DNA from: VRUE01 sp963728365
GTDB taxonomy: Bacteria > Actinomycetota > Thermoleophilia > Solirubrobacterales > 70-9
DNA: 64,000 nucleotides
Direction of reading: 5' to 3'
Assembly (NCBI GenBank): GCA_963728365.1
Contig: CAVSJI010000001.1
Span: 682,001 to 746,000, forward strand
The number at the start of each line of letters is the position of its first letter. Within the stretch, counting starts at the first letter, position 1. Of this stretch, positions 49,766 to 57,368 are shown piece by piece. Below the pieces are notes generated by a model that saw nothing but the letters and a program-made list of their open reading frames with translations, had not been told where the DNA came from and searched no databases. The translations under genes were made by a program, and so were the position numbers.

Positions 49766-50049
49766 CCCGCCAGCGGCGCTCCTCGATACCGATGCGAAGC
49801 TCCTCGCCCGCCGCCTCGATCACGGGCTCAGCTCGTCGGGCGGTGGCGGCCGGGCGGTCGAGGCGAGGACGGGCTCGCAGGGCTCCTCCTCGGCGCCGGC
49901 AGCCTCTCTCCCCGGCTCCTTCGCCGGGAGGCGCGCTGCGGGACCCCTGGCGCCGACCGGTGCCGTAGTAGCCGGTAAGTGTTCCATCCGCCGCAATTCG
50001 TAGATCAATCCCGGTCGATCTTTTTGGCGAGGCGGCAGAGTGTGTCGCT
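49766..50049. other. Stretch without a confident gene
   Basis: About 280 bp between the truncated collagen-like gene and the HEPN gene. A minus-strand frame from ATG 50053 is open (MKRHTLPPRQKDRPGLIYEL...) but shows no recognisable domain, and its second half has the codon pattern of non-coding GC-rich DNA. No RNA gene or repeat seen. Confidence 0.4.
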
Positions 50050-50421
50050 TCATCCAGAGGGCTCGAAGGCCGGCAACTGGGCTTCCGCCCAAGCCCTGGT
50101 CTGTTCGACGAGGGTGCGCATCTCCTGGCGGCCGGGGACGGCGTCCGCTACTCGGGTGTAGCGGAACTCCCCGGCCCAGGGGCTCAGGTTGGGGAGATCG
50201 TCAGCGTGCTCCGGTCGCGGCAGCTCGGCCTCGTCCAGCAGGGTGAGCAGGTAGGCGATGTTGTGGGTGCGCTCGTAGGTGACATCGTTGTGCGTGAGCA
50301 CCGCCTTCATCATCTTCTCGACCGCCTGCTGTGCGTGAAACCCGAGGCCGTCGTCGGGAATGTCCTCGTCGTCGATTAGGCGGATGAGGATCTTTTCGTC
50401 TCCGGCGGCCTTCTCCATCAA
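50050..50421 (-). CDS. HEPN-domain toxin-like protein
   Basis: About 122 residues (TTG 50421 or ATG 50418). HEPN features: LGFHAQQAVEKMMKAVLTHND, then YERTHNIAYLLTLLDEA with the R...H/Y pattern where HEPN ribonucleases or AMP-acceptor HepT proteins carry their active residues, and FRYTRV near the C-terminus. Directly downstream of an MNT nucleotidyltransferase: the MNT/HEPN module, in which the MNT protein AMPylates and neutralises the HEPN toxin. The residues before the start (DDLAQIL) also look HEPN-like, so the true start may be a rarer codon further up. Confidence 0.8.
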   Translation of the reverse strand: MMEKAAGDEKILIRLIDDEDIPDDGLGFHAQQAVEKMMKAVLTHNDVTYERTHNIAYLLTLLDEAELPRPEHADDLPNLSPWAGEFRYTRVADAVPGRQEMRTLVEQTRAWAEAQLPAFEPSG

Positions 50422-50443
50422 GATCTGGGCGAGGTCATCGCCG

Positions 50444-50767
50444 CTACGCGGCTCGGCCGCCGACGATCCTCCCCTCGGCCAGGGCGTCGTGGATCATGGT
50501 GCCCGACAGCCCCCCCCATTCGCGCACGTGAGCCTCACTGGCAACCATCACGTCAGCGGGCACACCGAGCTCCCCGACGAGCCTGGCAAGCCGAACCGAC
50601 TCGCCGAAGCGGTCCTCGACCTCCGGCTCGATCACCAGGAAATCGAAATCGCTGTCGCGGCGCTGCTCGCCGCGCGCGTAGGAGCCGAACAGGATCACCC
50701 GGGAGTCTGCGCCGGCAGCCTCGGCCAGGGCCTTTCCAGCCCGCTCGATCAGCTCACGTGAAGCCAT
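50444..50767 (-). CDS. Minimal nucleotidyltransferase (MNT antitoxin)
   Basis: 107 residues. The nucleotidyltransferase signature GSYARGEQRRDSDFDFLV provides the GS and DxD catalytic residues. C-terminal WGGLSGTMIHDALAEGRIV is typical of MntA-like proteins. Upstream of the HEPN gene by 22 bp. -10 TACCGT is 6 nt from the ATG. Confidence 0.85.
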   Translation of the reverse strand: MASRELIERAGKALAEAAGADSRVILFGSYARGEQRRDSDFDFLVIEPEVEDRFGESVRLARLVGELGVPADVMVASEAHVREWGGLSGTMIHDALAEGRIVGGRAA

Positions 50768-50773
50768 GCGAAC

Positions 50774-50779
50774 ACGGTA
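50774..50779 (-). promoter_or_regulatory. Candidate leaderless -10 of the MNT/HEPN pair
   Basis: TACCGT, 6 nt before the MNT ATG. The remaining 208 bp up to 50987 show no gene. Confidence 0.4.
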
Positions 50780-50987
50780 GCCGAGTTGGGGGCGGCGAGC
50801 TGCAAGCCGCTGGGCAGCCGCACCTAATCCGCCTCGCCATCCGGCGCGCCCTCACGAACCCCACGCGGCTTGACCTTGAGTCTTTCAGGCTGTGCCGGCA
50901 CACGCAAGGTTTTGTCTGCGCGGCTCGCGGACCTCTCCTCAGCACGGATCGAGCCTGACTCGCTTTCGCTTGCCCGTCGTGGTCCTC

Positions 50988-51359
50988 TTAGGAGGCAGAT
51001 CCATCAGAGCGATGCCGAGAGCCCTGCCACAGCAGGAACACGGCCCCGAGCGTCCACAGGCCGGCAGTGCTCTCATGAAGCAGCCGGTCGTTCGCCGAGA
51101 AGACCGCAGCAGCCACATCGGTGAGGGCGATCAGCAGATAGAACGCAACAAGCCAGCGCCGTTGCCGTGGGGAAAGCGGGCGGCGGCGCCTTTCCCCGCC
51201 CTCATACAGTCCCAGCGTCGCGGTCGCCCGCTCTGTGCTCCCTCCGTACCGCGGCAGCCCGTTTCGCGTGGTCTCGGAGAGATTGCGCCGCAGCCCCAAG
51301 ACGACGACTGCGATGCCGAGCGTGACAGCGACGACCAGGGCGATGAGATCGCTGCTCAT
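50988..51359 (-). CDS. Small membrane protein, unknown
   Basis: 123 residues from ATG 51359. TM1 at residues 3-25 (DLIALVVAVTLGIAVVVLGL), a basic loop (GGERRRRPLSPRQRRW), TM2 LVAFYLLIALTDVAAAVFSA and TM3 STAGLWTLGAVFLLWQG. No family recognised. A good -10 (TATGTT) 6 nt upstream supports the start. Lies between the toxin-antitoxin pair and an IS remnant. Confidence 0.6.
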   Translation of the reverse strand: MSSDLIALVVAVTLGIAVVVLGLRRNLSETTRNGLPRYGGSTERATATLGLYEGGERRRRPLSPRQRRWLVAFYLLIALTDVAAAVFSANDRLLHESTAGLWTLGAVFLLWQGSRHRSDGSAS

Positions 51360-51365
51360 CGACGC

Positions 51366-51371
51366 AACATA
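51366..51371 (-). promoter_or_regulatory. Candidate leaderless -10
   Basis: TATGTT, 6 nt before the ATG at 51359. Confidence 0.4.
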
Positions 51372-51598
51372 CCCGGTCCTCCTGGTGCTCCCGTGGTTCG
51401 AAAAGCGCCTGATCTGACCTGAACCTCCTGAAGTGAGCGGTTCCACCGAGCTGAAACGGACTCGGGAGGTAGCGCAACTTCCGACGGCGATGGGCAGGTG
51501 GACAAGACACGCAAACTGCGCGAACGCAAATGACGCGCCGCCGCCCCCGCCTGAAGGCTGCTGGATGTCGAAGTCAAGCGGCCAAAGGAAGGACGGAC

Positions 51599-51868
51599 AT
51601 GCGCGTCAGCACGGCATTCAACAAGCTCCTGCGACTCCAGGGGGCCACGGTCGGTGGAGTCATCTTCGGCGCCGAGGGGGTGGCGTTCCTGCTGAAGGAG
51701 CAACTGCGCGAGCTCTACCATCACGTCGACCCCGCCGCGGCCGCCGCCTACCTCAAGGACTGGCTCGCCTGGGCGTCTCGCTCGAAGCTGAAGCCCTTCG
51801 TCAAGCCGCTGATTGCCCTGGTCCACCTCTGCTGCGGCGGGGTCGAGATCGATCCCCCCTTCTCATGA
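51599..51868 (+). pseudogene. ISL3-family transposase remnant (internal deletion)
   Basis: 89 codons: MRVSTAFNKLLRLQGATV is the N-terminus of ISL3-type (IS204/IS1096/IS1165) transposases. It is joined in frame to their C-terminal part, FLLKEQLRELYHHVDPAAAA, YLKDWLAWASRSKLKPFVK. About 250-300 central residues including the DDE core are gone, and the tail after PFVK diverges. No terminal inverted repeats found. Only plus-strand gene trace in this stretch. Confidence 0.75.
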
Positions 51869-51953
51869 GTCAGAGAAACGAACCACGGGAAGCTGTGGAG
51901 ACCCGAATAAGTTTCGGTGCCCGCGAGACCCCTCGACCAGCCGCACGCCGGGC

Positions 51954-51959
51954 TAGCCT
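51954..51959 (+). promoter_or_regulatory. Candidate leaderless -10 of the PfkB gene
   Basis: TAGCCT, 6 nt before the ATG at 51966. Confidence 0.45.
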
Positions 51960-51965
51960 CTCTCC

Positions 51966-52898
51966 ATGCCTTCCCCCGGCAAAGTGACGGTCTTCGGTCC
52001 GCATCCGATGCTCTCGATCACGATCGAGTCGCTGACCAGCGAGGGTGGGGACGACATCCACCTGCACGCGGCCGGGCAGGGGGTCTGGGTGGCGCGGATG
52101 GCGGCGGAGTTGGGCGCCGCGCCGGTCCTCTGCGGGTTTATCGGCGGCGAGAGCGGCATGGTGCTTCGACCCCTGCTGGAGCAGCTGCCGATCGAGCTGC
52201 GCCTGGTCGAGACCGCCGAGGCGAGCGGCGCATACCTGCACGACCGGCGCAGCGGCGAGCGCGTGCCGATCGCCCAGAGCGCCGCGCTACCGCCCTCGCG
52301 CCACGAGATCGACGAGCTCTTCTCGAGCACCGTCGCGGCGGCGCTCGACTCGTCGGTGCTCGCCCTCTGCGGCCCCTACCCAGCCGAGGCGCTGCCGCTT
52401 GAGCTCTACGGCGGCCTGGTCGCCGACGTCAGGACCAACGGCACCCCGGTCGTCGTCGACCTATCGCCGCCGCGGCTCGACAGCGCCCTGGAGGGCGGCC
52501 CGGACCTGGTCAAGATCAACGATTGGGAGCTGGCCGCCTACATCGAGGGCCCGGTCGACACGCCCGAGCGGATGCGCGCCGCCGCCCAGCGACTGCTCGA
52601 CGCCGGCGCCGGCGCGGCGATCGTCACCCGAGCCGAGGCGCCGGCGCTCGTCCTGCGCGGCGAGCAGGCCTGGGAGCTGATCCCGCCCCGCTTCGAGCGC
52701 GGCGCCCGCGAGGGTTGCGGCGACTCGATGATGGGGGCCCTCGCCGCCTGCATGGCCGCCGGCCTCGGCTGGGAGGAGACCCTGCGCCGCAGCGCCGCCG
52801 CCGGCGCCGCCAACTTCCTCCGCCATGGCCTGGGGAGCGGCTCGCGCGAGGTGGTCGAGGATTTGGCCGGGCGAGTGGAGCTGCGGCAGGTCGGCTGA
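51966..52898 (+). CDS. PfkB-family sugar kinase (1-phosphofructokinase-like)
   Basis: 310 residues, ribokinase fold. HAAGQGVWVARMAAELGA near the N-terminus is the substrate-binding glycine pattern (as in FruK/LacC), VKINDWELAAYIEG the middle signature, and GCGDSMMGALAACMAAGLGW the C-terminal signature with the catalytic Asp and anion hole. The usual GAGD is GCGD. The substrate cannot be read from sequence. Monocistronic with its own -10 and followed by palindrome F6. Confidence 0.85.
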   Translation: MPSPGKVTVFGPHPMLSITIESLTSEGGDDIHLHAAGQGVWVARMAAELGAAPVLCGFIGGESGMVLRPLLEQLPIELRLVETAEASGAYLHDRRSGERVPIAQSAALPPSRHEIDELFSSTVAAALDSSVLALCGPYPAEALPLELYGGLVADVRTNGTPVVVDLSPPRLDSALEGGPDLVKINDWELAAYIEGPVDTPERMRAAAQRLLDAGAGAAIVTRAEAPALVLRGEQAWELIPPRFERGAREGCGDSMMGALAACMAAGLGWEETLRRSAAAGAANFLRHGLGSGSREVVEDLAGRVELRQVG

Positions 52899-52927
52899 GG
52901 CGAGTCGGTACTGACTTGGGCGTGGGT

Positions 52928-53003
52928 GGGGTGCGAGGTCCCCTTTGTCAAACGCTCGGCGGGAGCCTCGCTGGAGTGTTTGACAAAGGGGACCTCGCAC
53001 CCC
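52928..53003. repeat. 76-bp palindrome, family F6, copy 2
   Basis: Perfect 26-bp arms (52928-52953, 52978-53003; left arm begins GGGGTGCGAGGTCCCC), 24-bp loop GCTCGGCGGGAG...GGAGT. Sits between the convergent PfkB and PHP-phosphatase genes. Confidence 0.93.
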
Positions 53004-53036
53004 TTCCGGGTCCGTGTTGCTTGCCGGCCCTAGATC

Positions 53037-53768
53037 CTAGATGCTTGGGCCGAAGGGGAGTCGGAGCTTGTGGCCCTCGACGATTGCTCTCGGAGCTTCG
53101 TTGCGCATCCACTCCAGGTGTGGTGCGACGGCTTCGATCGCGGACAGGCGCTCGAAGGCCTCGCTCATGTGAAGCGGCCGGCCGCCGTGGGAGGAGTGGG
53201 CGTCGCTGCTCAAGACGTGGATGAGGCCTGCTTCAGCGAGGGTTGTCATACCGGCGGCGGTGCGCTCCCGCAGGAAGTAGTCGGCCGTGGCCTGGACCAG
53301 GGCGCCGGCGGCGATCAGCGCCGCGATCCGCTGGTACATGTCGACTGAGAGGTGGCGCTCGGGGTGGGCGAGCAGCGTCCGGTGGCCGCGCTCGGCCAGG
53401 TGGGCGACGCGGGCGAGGAGCGTGTCGGAGAGCGGCCCGGGCGCCGGCTCAAGCAGGATCCAGCGGCCCGCGCCGAGCGACACCCGGCCCAGCTCCACCT
53501 CGCTGAGACCCTCGACCGCGGTCTCCGCCACCTCGCCGCCGCTGAGCACCGTCACCGGCAGGCCCTCCTCCCTCAGACGCGCGTTGAGCTCCTCAACCCG
53601 GCCGGCGACCTCCTCGATTCGCACGTCATGGTCGTGGCGGATGTGCGGGGTCGCGCAGATTCGCTCGATCCCGTCGTTGACCGCCTGGCGCGCCAGGCCG
53701 AGGCTGTCCTCGACGTCAAGGGCGCCGTCGTCGACCCCCGGGAGGATGTGGCAGTGCAGGTCGATCAA
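53037..53768 (-). CDS. PHP-domain protein-tyrosine phosphatase (CpsB/YwqE type)
   Basis: 243 residues. The CpsB signature DLHCHILPGVDDG at residues 3-15 holds metal-binding His; ICATPHIRHDHD, LLAHPERH and VLSSDAHSSHGGRP give the rest of the trinuclear metal site. In other bacteria such enzymes dephosphorylate the tyrosine kinases that regulate capsule or exopolysaccharide export; no kinase or polysaccharide genes are nearby. TTG start at 53768, back to back with the plus-strand gene at 53826. Confidence 0.88.
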   Translation of the reverse strand: MIDLHCHILPGVDDGALDVEDSLGLARQAVNDGIERICATPHIRHDHDVRIEEVAGRVEELNARLREEGLPVTVLSGGEVAETAVEGLSEVELGRVSLGAGRWILLEPAPGPLSDTLLARVAHLAERGHRTLLAHPERHLSVDMYQRIAALIAAGALVQATADYFLRERTAAGMTTLAEAGLIHVLSSDAHSSHGGRPLHMSEAFERLSAIEAVAPHLEWMRNEAPRAIVEGHKLRLPFGPSI

Positions 53769-53812
53769 GGTGCAAACAGCGTTTCAGTCGCGGGCGGGCG
53801 GTGGCATCGGAC

Positions 53813-53818
53813 TACGAT
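53813..53818 (+). promoter_or_regulatory. Candidate leaderless -10
   Basis: TACGAT, 7 nt before the ATG at 53826. Confidence 0.4.
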
Positions 53819-53825
53819 CATCGGC

Positions 53826-54347
53826 ATGATCCAACACCTGCTCCCGCCGGGCTTGCGGAGAGCGGATGGGCTTCAACCGATGGACAAGAAAACGACCCGC
53901 CGAGGGAACTACGAGTCTGGCTCCGACTACGTGCTCGAGTACGGGGAGCTGCGCTTTGCCTTCAACGAGGAGGACTTCGGCCAGCGGGTCGAGCAGGCCG
54001 CGGTCAAACTCGGCTTCGTCCACCAGGGCCTCAGCCAGGGCGAGCTCGAAGATCTGCTCGACCTCTGCGTCAGCGGCGAGATCGCCGAGCCCAGCTCACG
54101 CCTCGGCGAGCACATCAACGAGAACTGGGACGACCTCGTCGGACCCGCCAACCGCAGCTTGGTCCACTGGCTGCGCCGGCTTGTCTTCCGTGGCGCCTGG
54201 CTCGACCAGCGCGTCAAGGAGGGCGAGCTCGACATCGTCTTCGACGAGCGCACGCAGACCTTCGGATACGTCCAGCCCGAGCGCAGCTCCGAGCTGATCG
54301 AGCTCAGCAAAGAGCCGAGCTGGCGCCGCATCGCCTACCGGCGCTAG
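53826..54347 (+). CDS. Hypothetical protein
   Basis: 173 residues from ATG 53826; a second ATG (MDKKTTRRGNYESGSDYVLE) is at 53880. Acidic, no signal peptide or membrane segment. Features such as YVLEYGELRFAFNEEDFGQRV, GELEDLLDLCVSGEIAEPS and TQTFGYVQPERSSELIELS suggest a mixed alpha/beta soluble protein. No family recognised. It overlaps the end of the Rho-like gene by 4 bp, tail to tail. Confidence 0.65.
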   Translation: MIQHLLPPGLRRADGLQPMDKKTTRRGNYESGSDYVLEYGELRFAFNEEDFGQRVEQAAVKLGFVHQGLSQGELEDLLDLCVSGEIAEPSSRLGEHINENWDDLVGPANRSLVHWLRRLVFRGAWLDQRVKEGELDIVFDERTQTFGYVQPERSSELIELSKEPSWRRIAYRR

Positions 54348-55129
54348 GCCGAGCGCTCGAGCGCCGCGACAACCGTGAGCGACCCCTTGTCTGAGGCGGC
54401 GAGGCCGGCGTCGAAGATCTCCTTGGCGACGTCGGCGTCCTCGAGGCGCGTGAGGGAGTCGACCAGCAAGGTCACGTCCTCGCCGCCCTCGGCGCGGCGC
54501 ACGGCCTGGCCCAGGGCGTCGCTTGCGTGGCGGGCCTGAGCGGCGACGACCAGCTCGGCCTTCGGCACCTCGCGCTTCCAGTCGGCGAGCTCCTCGGGGC
54601 TCGGGTCGATCAGCAGGGCGATCGAGCCATCGGCCAGCTCGCCCGCCAGCTCGCGCAGCAGCGCGGTGCAGGCGGCGCGACTCTCGCCGTAGACGAGCGA
54701 TTGACGGCCGGGCGGCGGGGTGAGCAGGTCCCTGACGCTCAGCTCCTTGCTGCGCCGACCGAAGCGACGCCGGCGGCGTTTGCGTTTCGGCGGCTCGGAC
54801 TTGGCCGCGGCGGGCGGCGGCTGGCGTTTCGCGGGAGCGGGCTCGGCGGGCGGCGGCTTCTCCTCGCGCCTCGGGCGCTCGCGACGCTCGCGCGGGGGAC
54901 GCTCGCGACCACCGCCGCGTTCGCTGCTGCGGCGCTGCGGGCGCTCGCGGCGCTGCGAGGAGGACTTCTCCCGATCGCCGCGCGGGCGTTCGCCGCCGTC
55001 CGACTCGCCGTCGGCCAGCTTCTCGATCAGCTCCTCGCGGCGCAGCATGCGGTACTTGGGGACGCCGGCCTGCGCGGCAAGCGCGTGCAGCTCGGCGATG
55101 TGCTTTGACTCCAGCTCAGTCTTCGTCAT
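54344..55129 (-). CDS. Rho-like protein: Rho N-domain, RG-rich linker, ATPase remnant
   Basis: 261 residues. Residues 1-45 form a Rho N-terminal (SAP-like) helix set (ELESKHIAELHALAAQAGVPKYRML). Residues 47-130 are Arg/Gly/Pro-rich and probably disordered and nucleic-acid-binding. The C-terminal part parallels the Rho motor: GRQSLVYGESRAACTALL stands where Rho has its P-loop but lacks the GK[ST] lysine. VTLLVDSLTRLEDADV resembles the Rho Walker B/DSITRL segment, and SDKGSLTVVAAL the GGSLTIIATAL strand. Full-length Rho is over 400 residues with Q- and R-loops, absent here. Likely a non-hydrolysing Rho relative. TAACCT lies 9 nt before the ATG. Confidence 0.65.
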   Translation of the reverse strand: MTKTELESKHIAELHALAAQAGVPKYRMLRREELIEKLADGESDGGERPRGDREKSSSQRRERPQRRSSERGGGRERPPRERRERPRREEKPPPAEPAPAKRQPPPAAAKSEPPKRKRRRRRFGRRSKELSVRDLLTPPPGRQSLVYGESRAACTALLRELAGELADGSIALLIDPSPEELADWKREVPKAELVVAAQARHASDALGQAVRRAEGGEDVTLLVDSLTRLEDADVAKEIFDAGLAASDKGSLTVVAALERSA

Positions 55130-55141
55130 GGGAGCAGCAGG

Positions 55142-56833
55142 TTATTGCAGCGACCCGGCGGGCGATCCGGCGGCGTCGACGCCGGCCTCGGCCATCGCCG
55201 CCGGCCAAGCATCGGCCTCGCGCTTGACCTGGCGCCGCGACCAGCCCAGCTCCGCCCCCAGCGCCGCGGCCACCGCCTTCGCCGAGCCGGGATCGCGCAG
55301 CGCGGGCGCCGCCAGCAGGCCGAGCCGCGTGCGCCGCAACAGCACGTCAGCGACGCTGCGCGCCTGCTCGTGACGAGCGGCGATCGTCGCCTCGGCGAGC
55401 AGGTCGGGGCGCCCGGGCACGATCGGCTCTGCCAGCTTCGCGTCCTCGCGGGCCAGCGCCAGCACCTTGCGCGCCGCGTGGCCGTAGCGGAAGGCGAGCT
55501 GGGCGAGGGCCCGCTCGTCGACCCCGGCGGGCGCCTCCAGGTCCTCCGGGCGCGCCTCCATCCCCAGCGGGATCTCGGCCGTGTGGCAGGGCGCCTCGCG
55601 CCCCTCGCGCTCGACCAGCCGGTCGACCGTCTGCTTCGCCATCCGCCGCCAGGTGGTCAGCTTGCCGCCGGTGATCGTCAGCATCCCCGAGGAGGTCTCA
55701 TACAGCTCCGCCTTGCGAGAGATGTCGACCGACTTCTGCGGGTCGCCGGTCGAGATCAGCGGCCGCACCCCGGCGTAGGCGCCGACCAGGTCGCCCGCCC
55801 CGAGCGCGGTGCCGAAGAACTCGTTGACCGCGTCGAGCAGGTAGGCGACGTCCTCGCCGGCCGGGCGCGGATGGTCGATGTCCCCCTCGAATGCGTTGTC
55901 GGTGGTGCCGACCAGGGTCCGCCCATACCAGGGCAGGGCGAAGATCGCCCGCCCCTCGCCGGCCGGCACGATGCAGGCCGACTCGCCGGTCGAGAGATCG
56001 GCGCGGTCGAGCAGCACGTGGGTGCCGCGACTCGGAGAGATGCGCGGCACGTCCTCCTCCCCCACCGTCTCCTCGGGCCGGATCCGGTCGGCGAAGACGC
56101 CGGTCGCGTTGACCACGTTCTCGGCCTCGACCTCGATCCTCTCGCCCGACTCCGCCTCGAGGAAGGCCACACCGGCGGCACGGCCGCCGCGCTCCAGCAC
56201 CTCGACCACCTCGGCCCCGTTGAGCATCGTCGCCCCGTAGCGCTCGGCCTCGCCGAGCACGGTCAGCACGAGCCGCACGTCGTCGGTCTGGCAGTCGTAG
56301 AAGAGGTAGGCGTTCTTCGGGTCGCGCGGCGCCAGCGCCGGGACCATCTCGACCACCTCCTCGGCGTCGACCGTCCGGTGGCGGTCCGGCGCCCAGTAGA
56401 AATCCTCGTCCTCCTCCTTGGCGGAGCGCAGCTCGGCGCGGCTGCGGCCGACGCGAGTCGTCGCCATCACGTCGTACATGTTGAGCGCCAGGCCGATGCG
56501 GCGGTCGCGGCGCCGGTCGGGGAAGTCGGGGACGAGGAAGGGCGTCGGGTAGACGAGGTGCGGCGCGAGCTGGACCATCAGCTGGCGCTCGAGCAGCGCC
56601 TCGCGGACCAGGCCGAGGTCGAGGTTCTGCAGGTAGCGCAGGCCGCCGTGGACCATCTTCGAGGAGCGGCTCGACGTGCCTTCGGCGTAGTCGCCGCGCT
56701 CCAGCAGGGCCACCGAGTAGCCGCGCGAGGCGGCGTCGAGCGCCACCCCGGCGCCGGTGATCCCGCCGCCGATCACGACGACCTCGAAGCGCTGCCCGGC
56801 GATCGCCTCGATTGCGGCGGCGCGCGCGAGCAT
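55142..56833 (-). CDS. glpD: Aerobic glycerol-3-phosphate dehydrogenase
   Basis: FAD enzyme at the inner membrane, oxidising glycerol-3-phosphate to DHAP. 563 residues. FAD motif VVVIGGGITGAGVALDAASRG near residue 20, SSRSSKMVHGGLRYLQNLDLGLVREALLER (substrate region), WYGRTLVGTTDN, and TGGKLTTWRRMAKQTVD. C-terminal helical domain ends in a Gly/Ser tail. The ATG overlaps the nitroreductase stop. No glpK or glpF nearby. Confidence 0.94.
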   Translation of the reverse strand: MLARAAAIEAIAGQRFEVVVIGGGITGAGVALDAASRGYSVALLERGDYAEGTSSRSSKMVHGGLRYLQNLDLGLVREALLERQLMVQLAPHLVYPTPFLVPDFPDRRRDRRIGLALNMYDVMATTRVGRSRAELRSAKEEDEDFYWAPDRHRTVDAEEVVEMVPALAPRDPKNAYLFYDCQTDDVRLVLTVLGEAERYGATMLNGAEVVEVLERGGRAAGVAFLEAESGERIEVEAENVVNATGVFADRIRPEETVGEEDVPRISPSRGTHVLLDRADLSTGESACIVPAGEGRAIFALPWYGRTLVGTTDNAFEGDIDHPRPAGEDVAYLLDAVNEFFGTALGAGDLVGAYAGVRPLISTGDPQKSVDISRKAELYETSSGMLTITGGKLTTWRRMAKQTVDRLVEREGREAPCHTAEIPLGMEARPEDLEAPAGVDERALAQLAFRYGHAARKVLALAREDAKLAEPIVPGRPDLLAEATIAARHEQARSVADVLLRRTRLGLLAAPALRDPGSAKAVAAALGAELGWSRRQVKREADAWPAAMAEAGVDAAGSPAGSLQ

Positions 56834-57342
56834 CAGTCGAGGAACTCGGTCGCCTGCTCGACCGGCGGTCGCTCGGGGGGCTCCTTCTCCTGGCGCGGGC
56901 GGCCGAGGTGCAGGAGGCCGACGAAGCGCTCCGAGCCGGGCAGGCCGACGGCGCCGCGGCCACCCACCGAGCGCAGCAGGCCCGGGGTGCGCCAGTAGCC
57001 GGCGAGGCCGCGGGCGTGAGCGCCGAGCAGCACGATGTAGGAGGCGACGGCGGTCGCGTGCAGGTCCTCCTCGTTCTGCACCGGGTCCGGGCCCAGTGCA
57101 CAGGAGACGACGATCAGCGTTGGGGCGCGATCGAGCTTCGCGGCGCCCTCCGGGCCGGCGACCTCCTTGAGCCGCGCCAGCGCCCGCGGCCCGATTACGC
57201 GGAAGCGCCAGGGCGCGGTCAGGTGATGGTTGGGCGCCCAGCGGGCGAGCTCGAGCAGCTCGAGGATCTCCCCGCGGGTGAGTGGCTCGGCCCCGAAGGC
57301 CTTGTGCGTGCGGCGTGTGCGGATCGCGGTCTCGACGTCCAT
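56833..57342 (-). CDS. Nitroreductase family protein
   Basis: 169 residues, FMN-dependent fold. AIRTRRTHKAFGAEPLTR at the N-terminus gives FMN phosphate contacts. ARWAPNHHLTAPWRFRVIG is the usual second motif, and LHATAVASYIVLLGAHARGLAGYWRTP the dimer/FMN helix. Substrate unknown. TATGTT 9 nt before the ATG may be its -10. Overlaps glpD by one base. Confidence 0.85.
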   Translation of the reverse strand: MDVETAIRTRRTHKAFGAEPLTRGEILELLELARWAPNHHLTAPWRFRVIGPRALARLKEVAGPEGAAKLDRAPTLIVVSCALGPDPVQNEEDLHATAVASYIVLLGAHARGLAGYWRTPGLLRSVGGRGAVGLPGSERFVGLLHLGRPRQEKEPPERPPVEQATEFLD

Positions 57343-57368
57343 CGACGACTCAACATATTGCTACCCGC

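Noticed and set aside
49820..50053. Small minus-strand ORF starting MKRHTLPPRQ
   Set aside because: No domain, no ribosome-binding site or -10, GC-rich second half looks non-coding. Mentioned only as an unresolved stretch.
23459..53003. All palindromes as simple rho-independent terminators
   Set aside because: No T-runs follow the stems, many lie inside operons or genes, and several recur with fixed length. Some (23459, 52928 between convergent genes) may still terminate.
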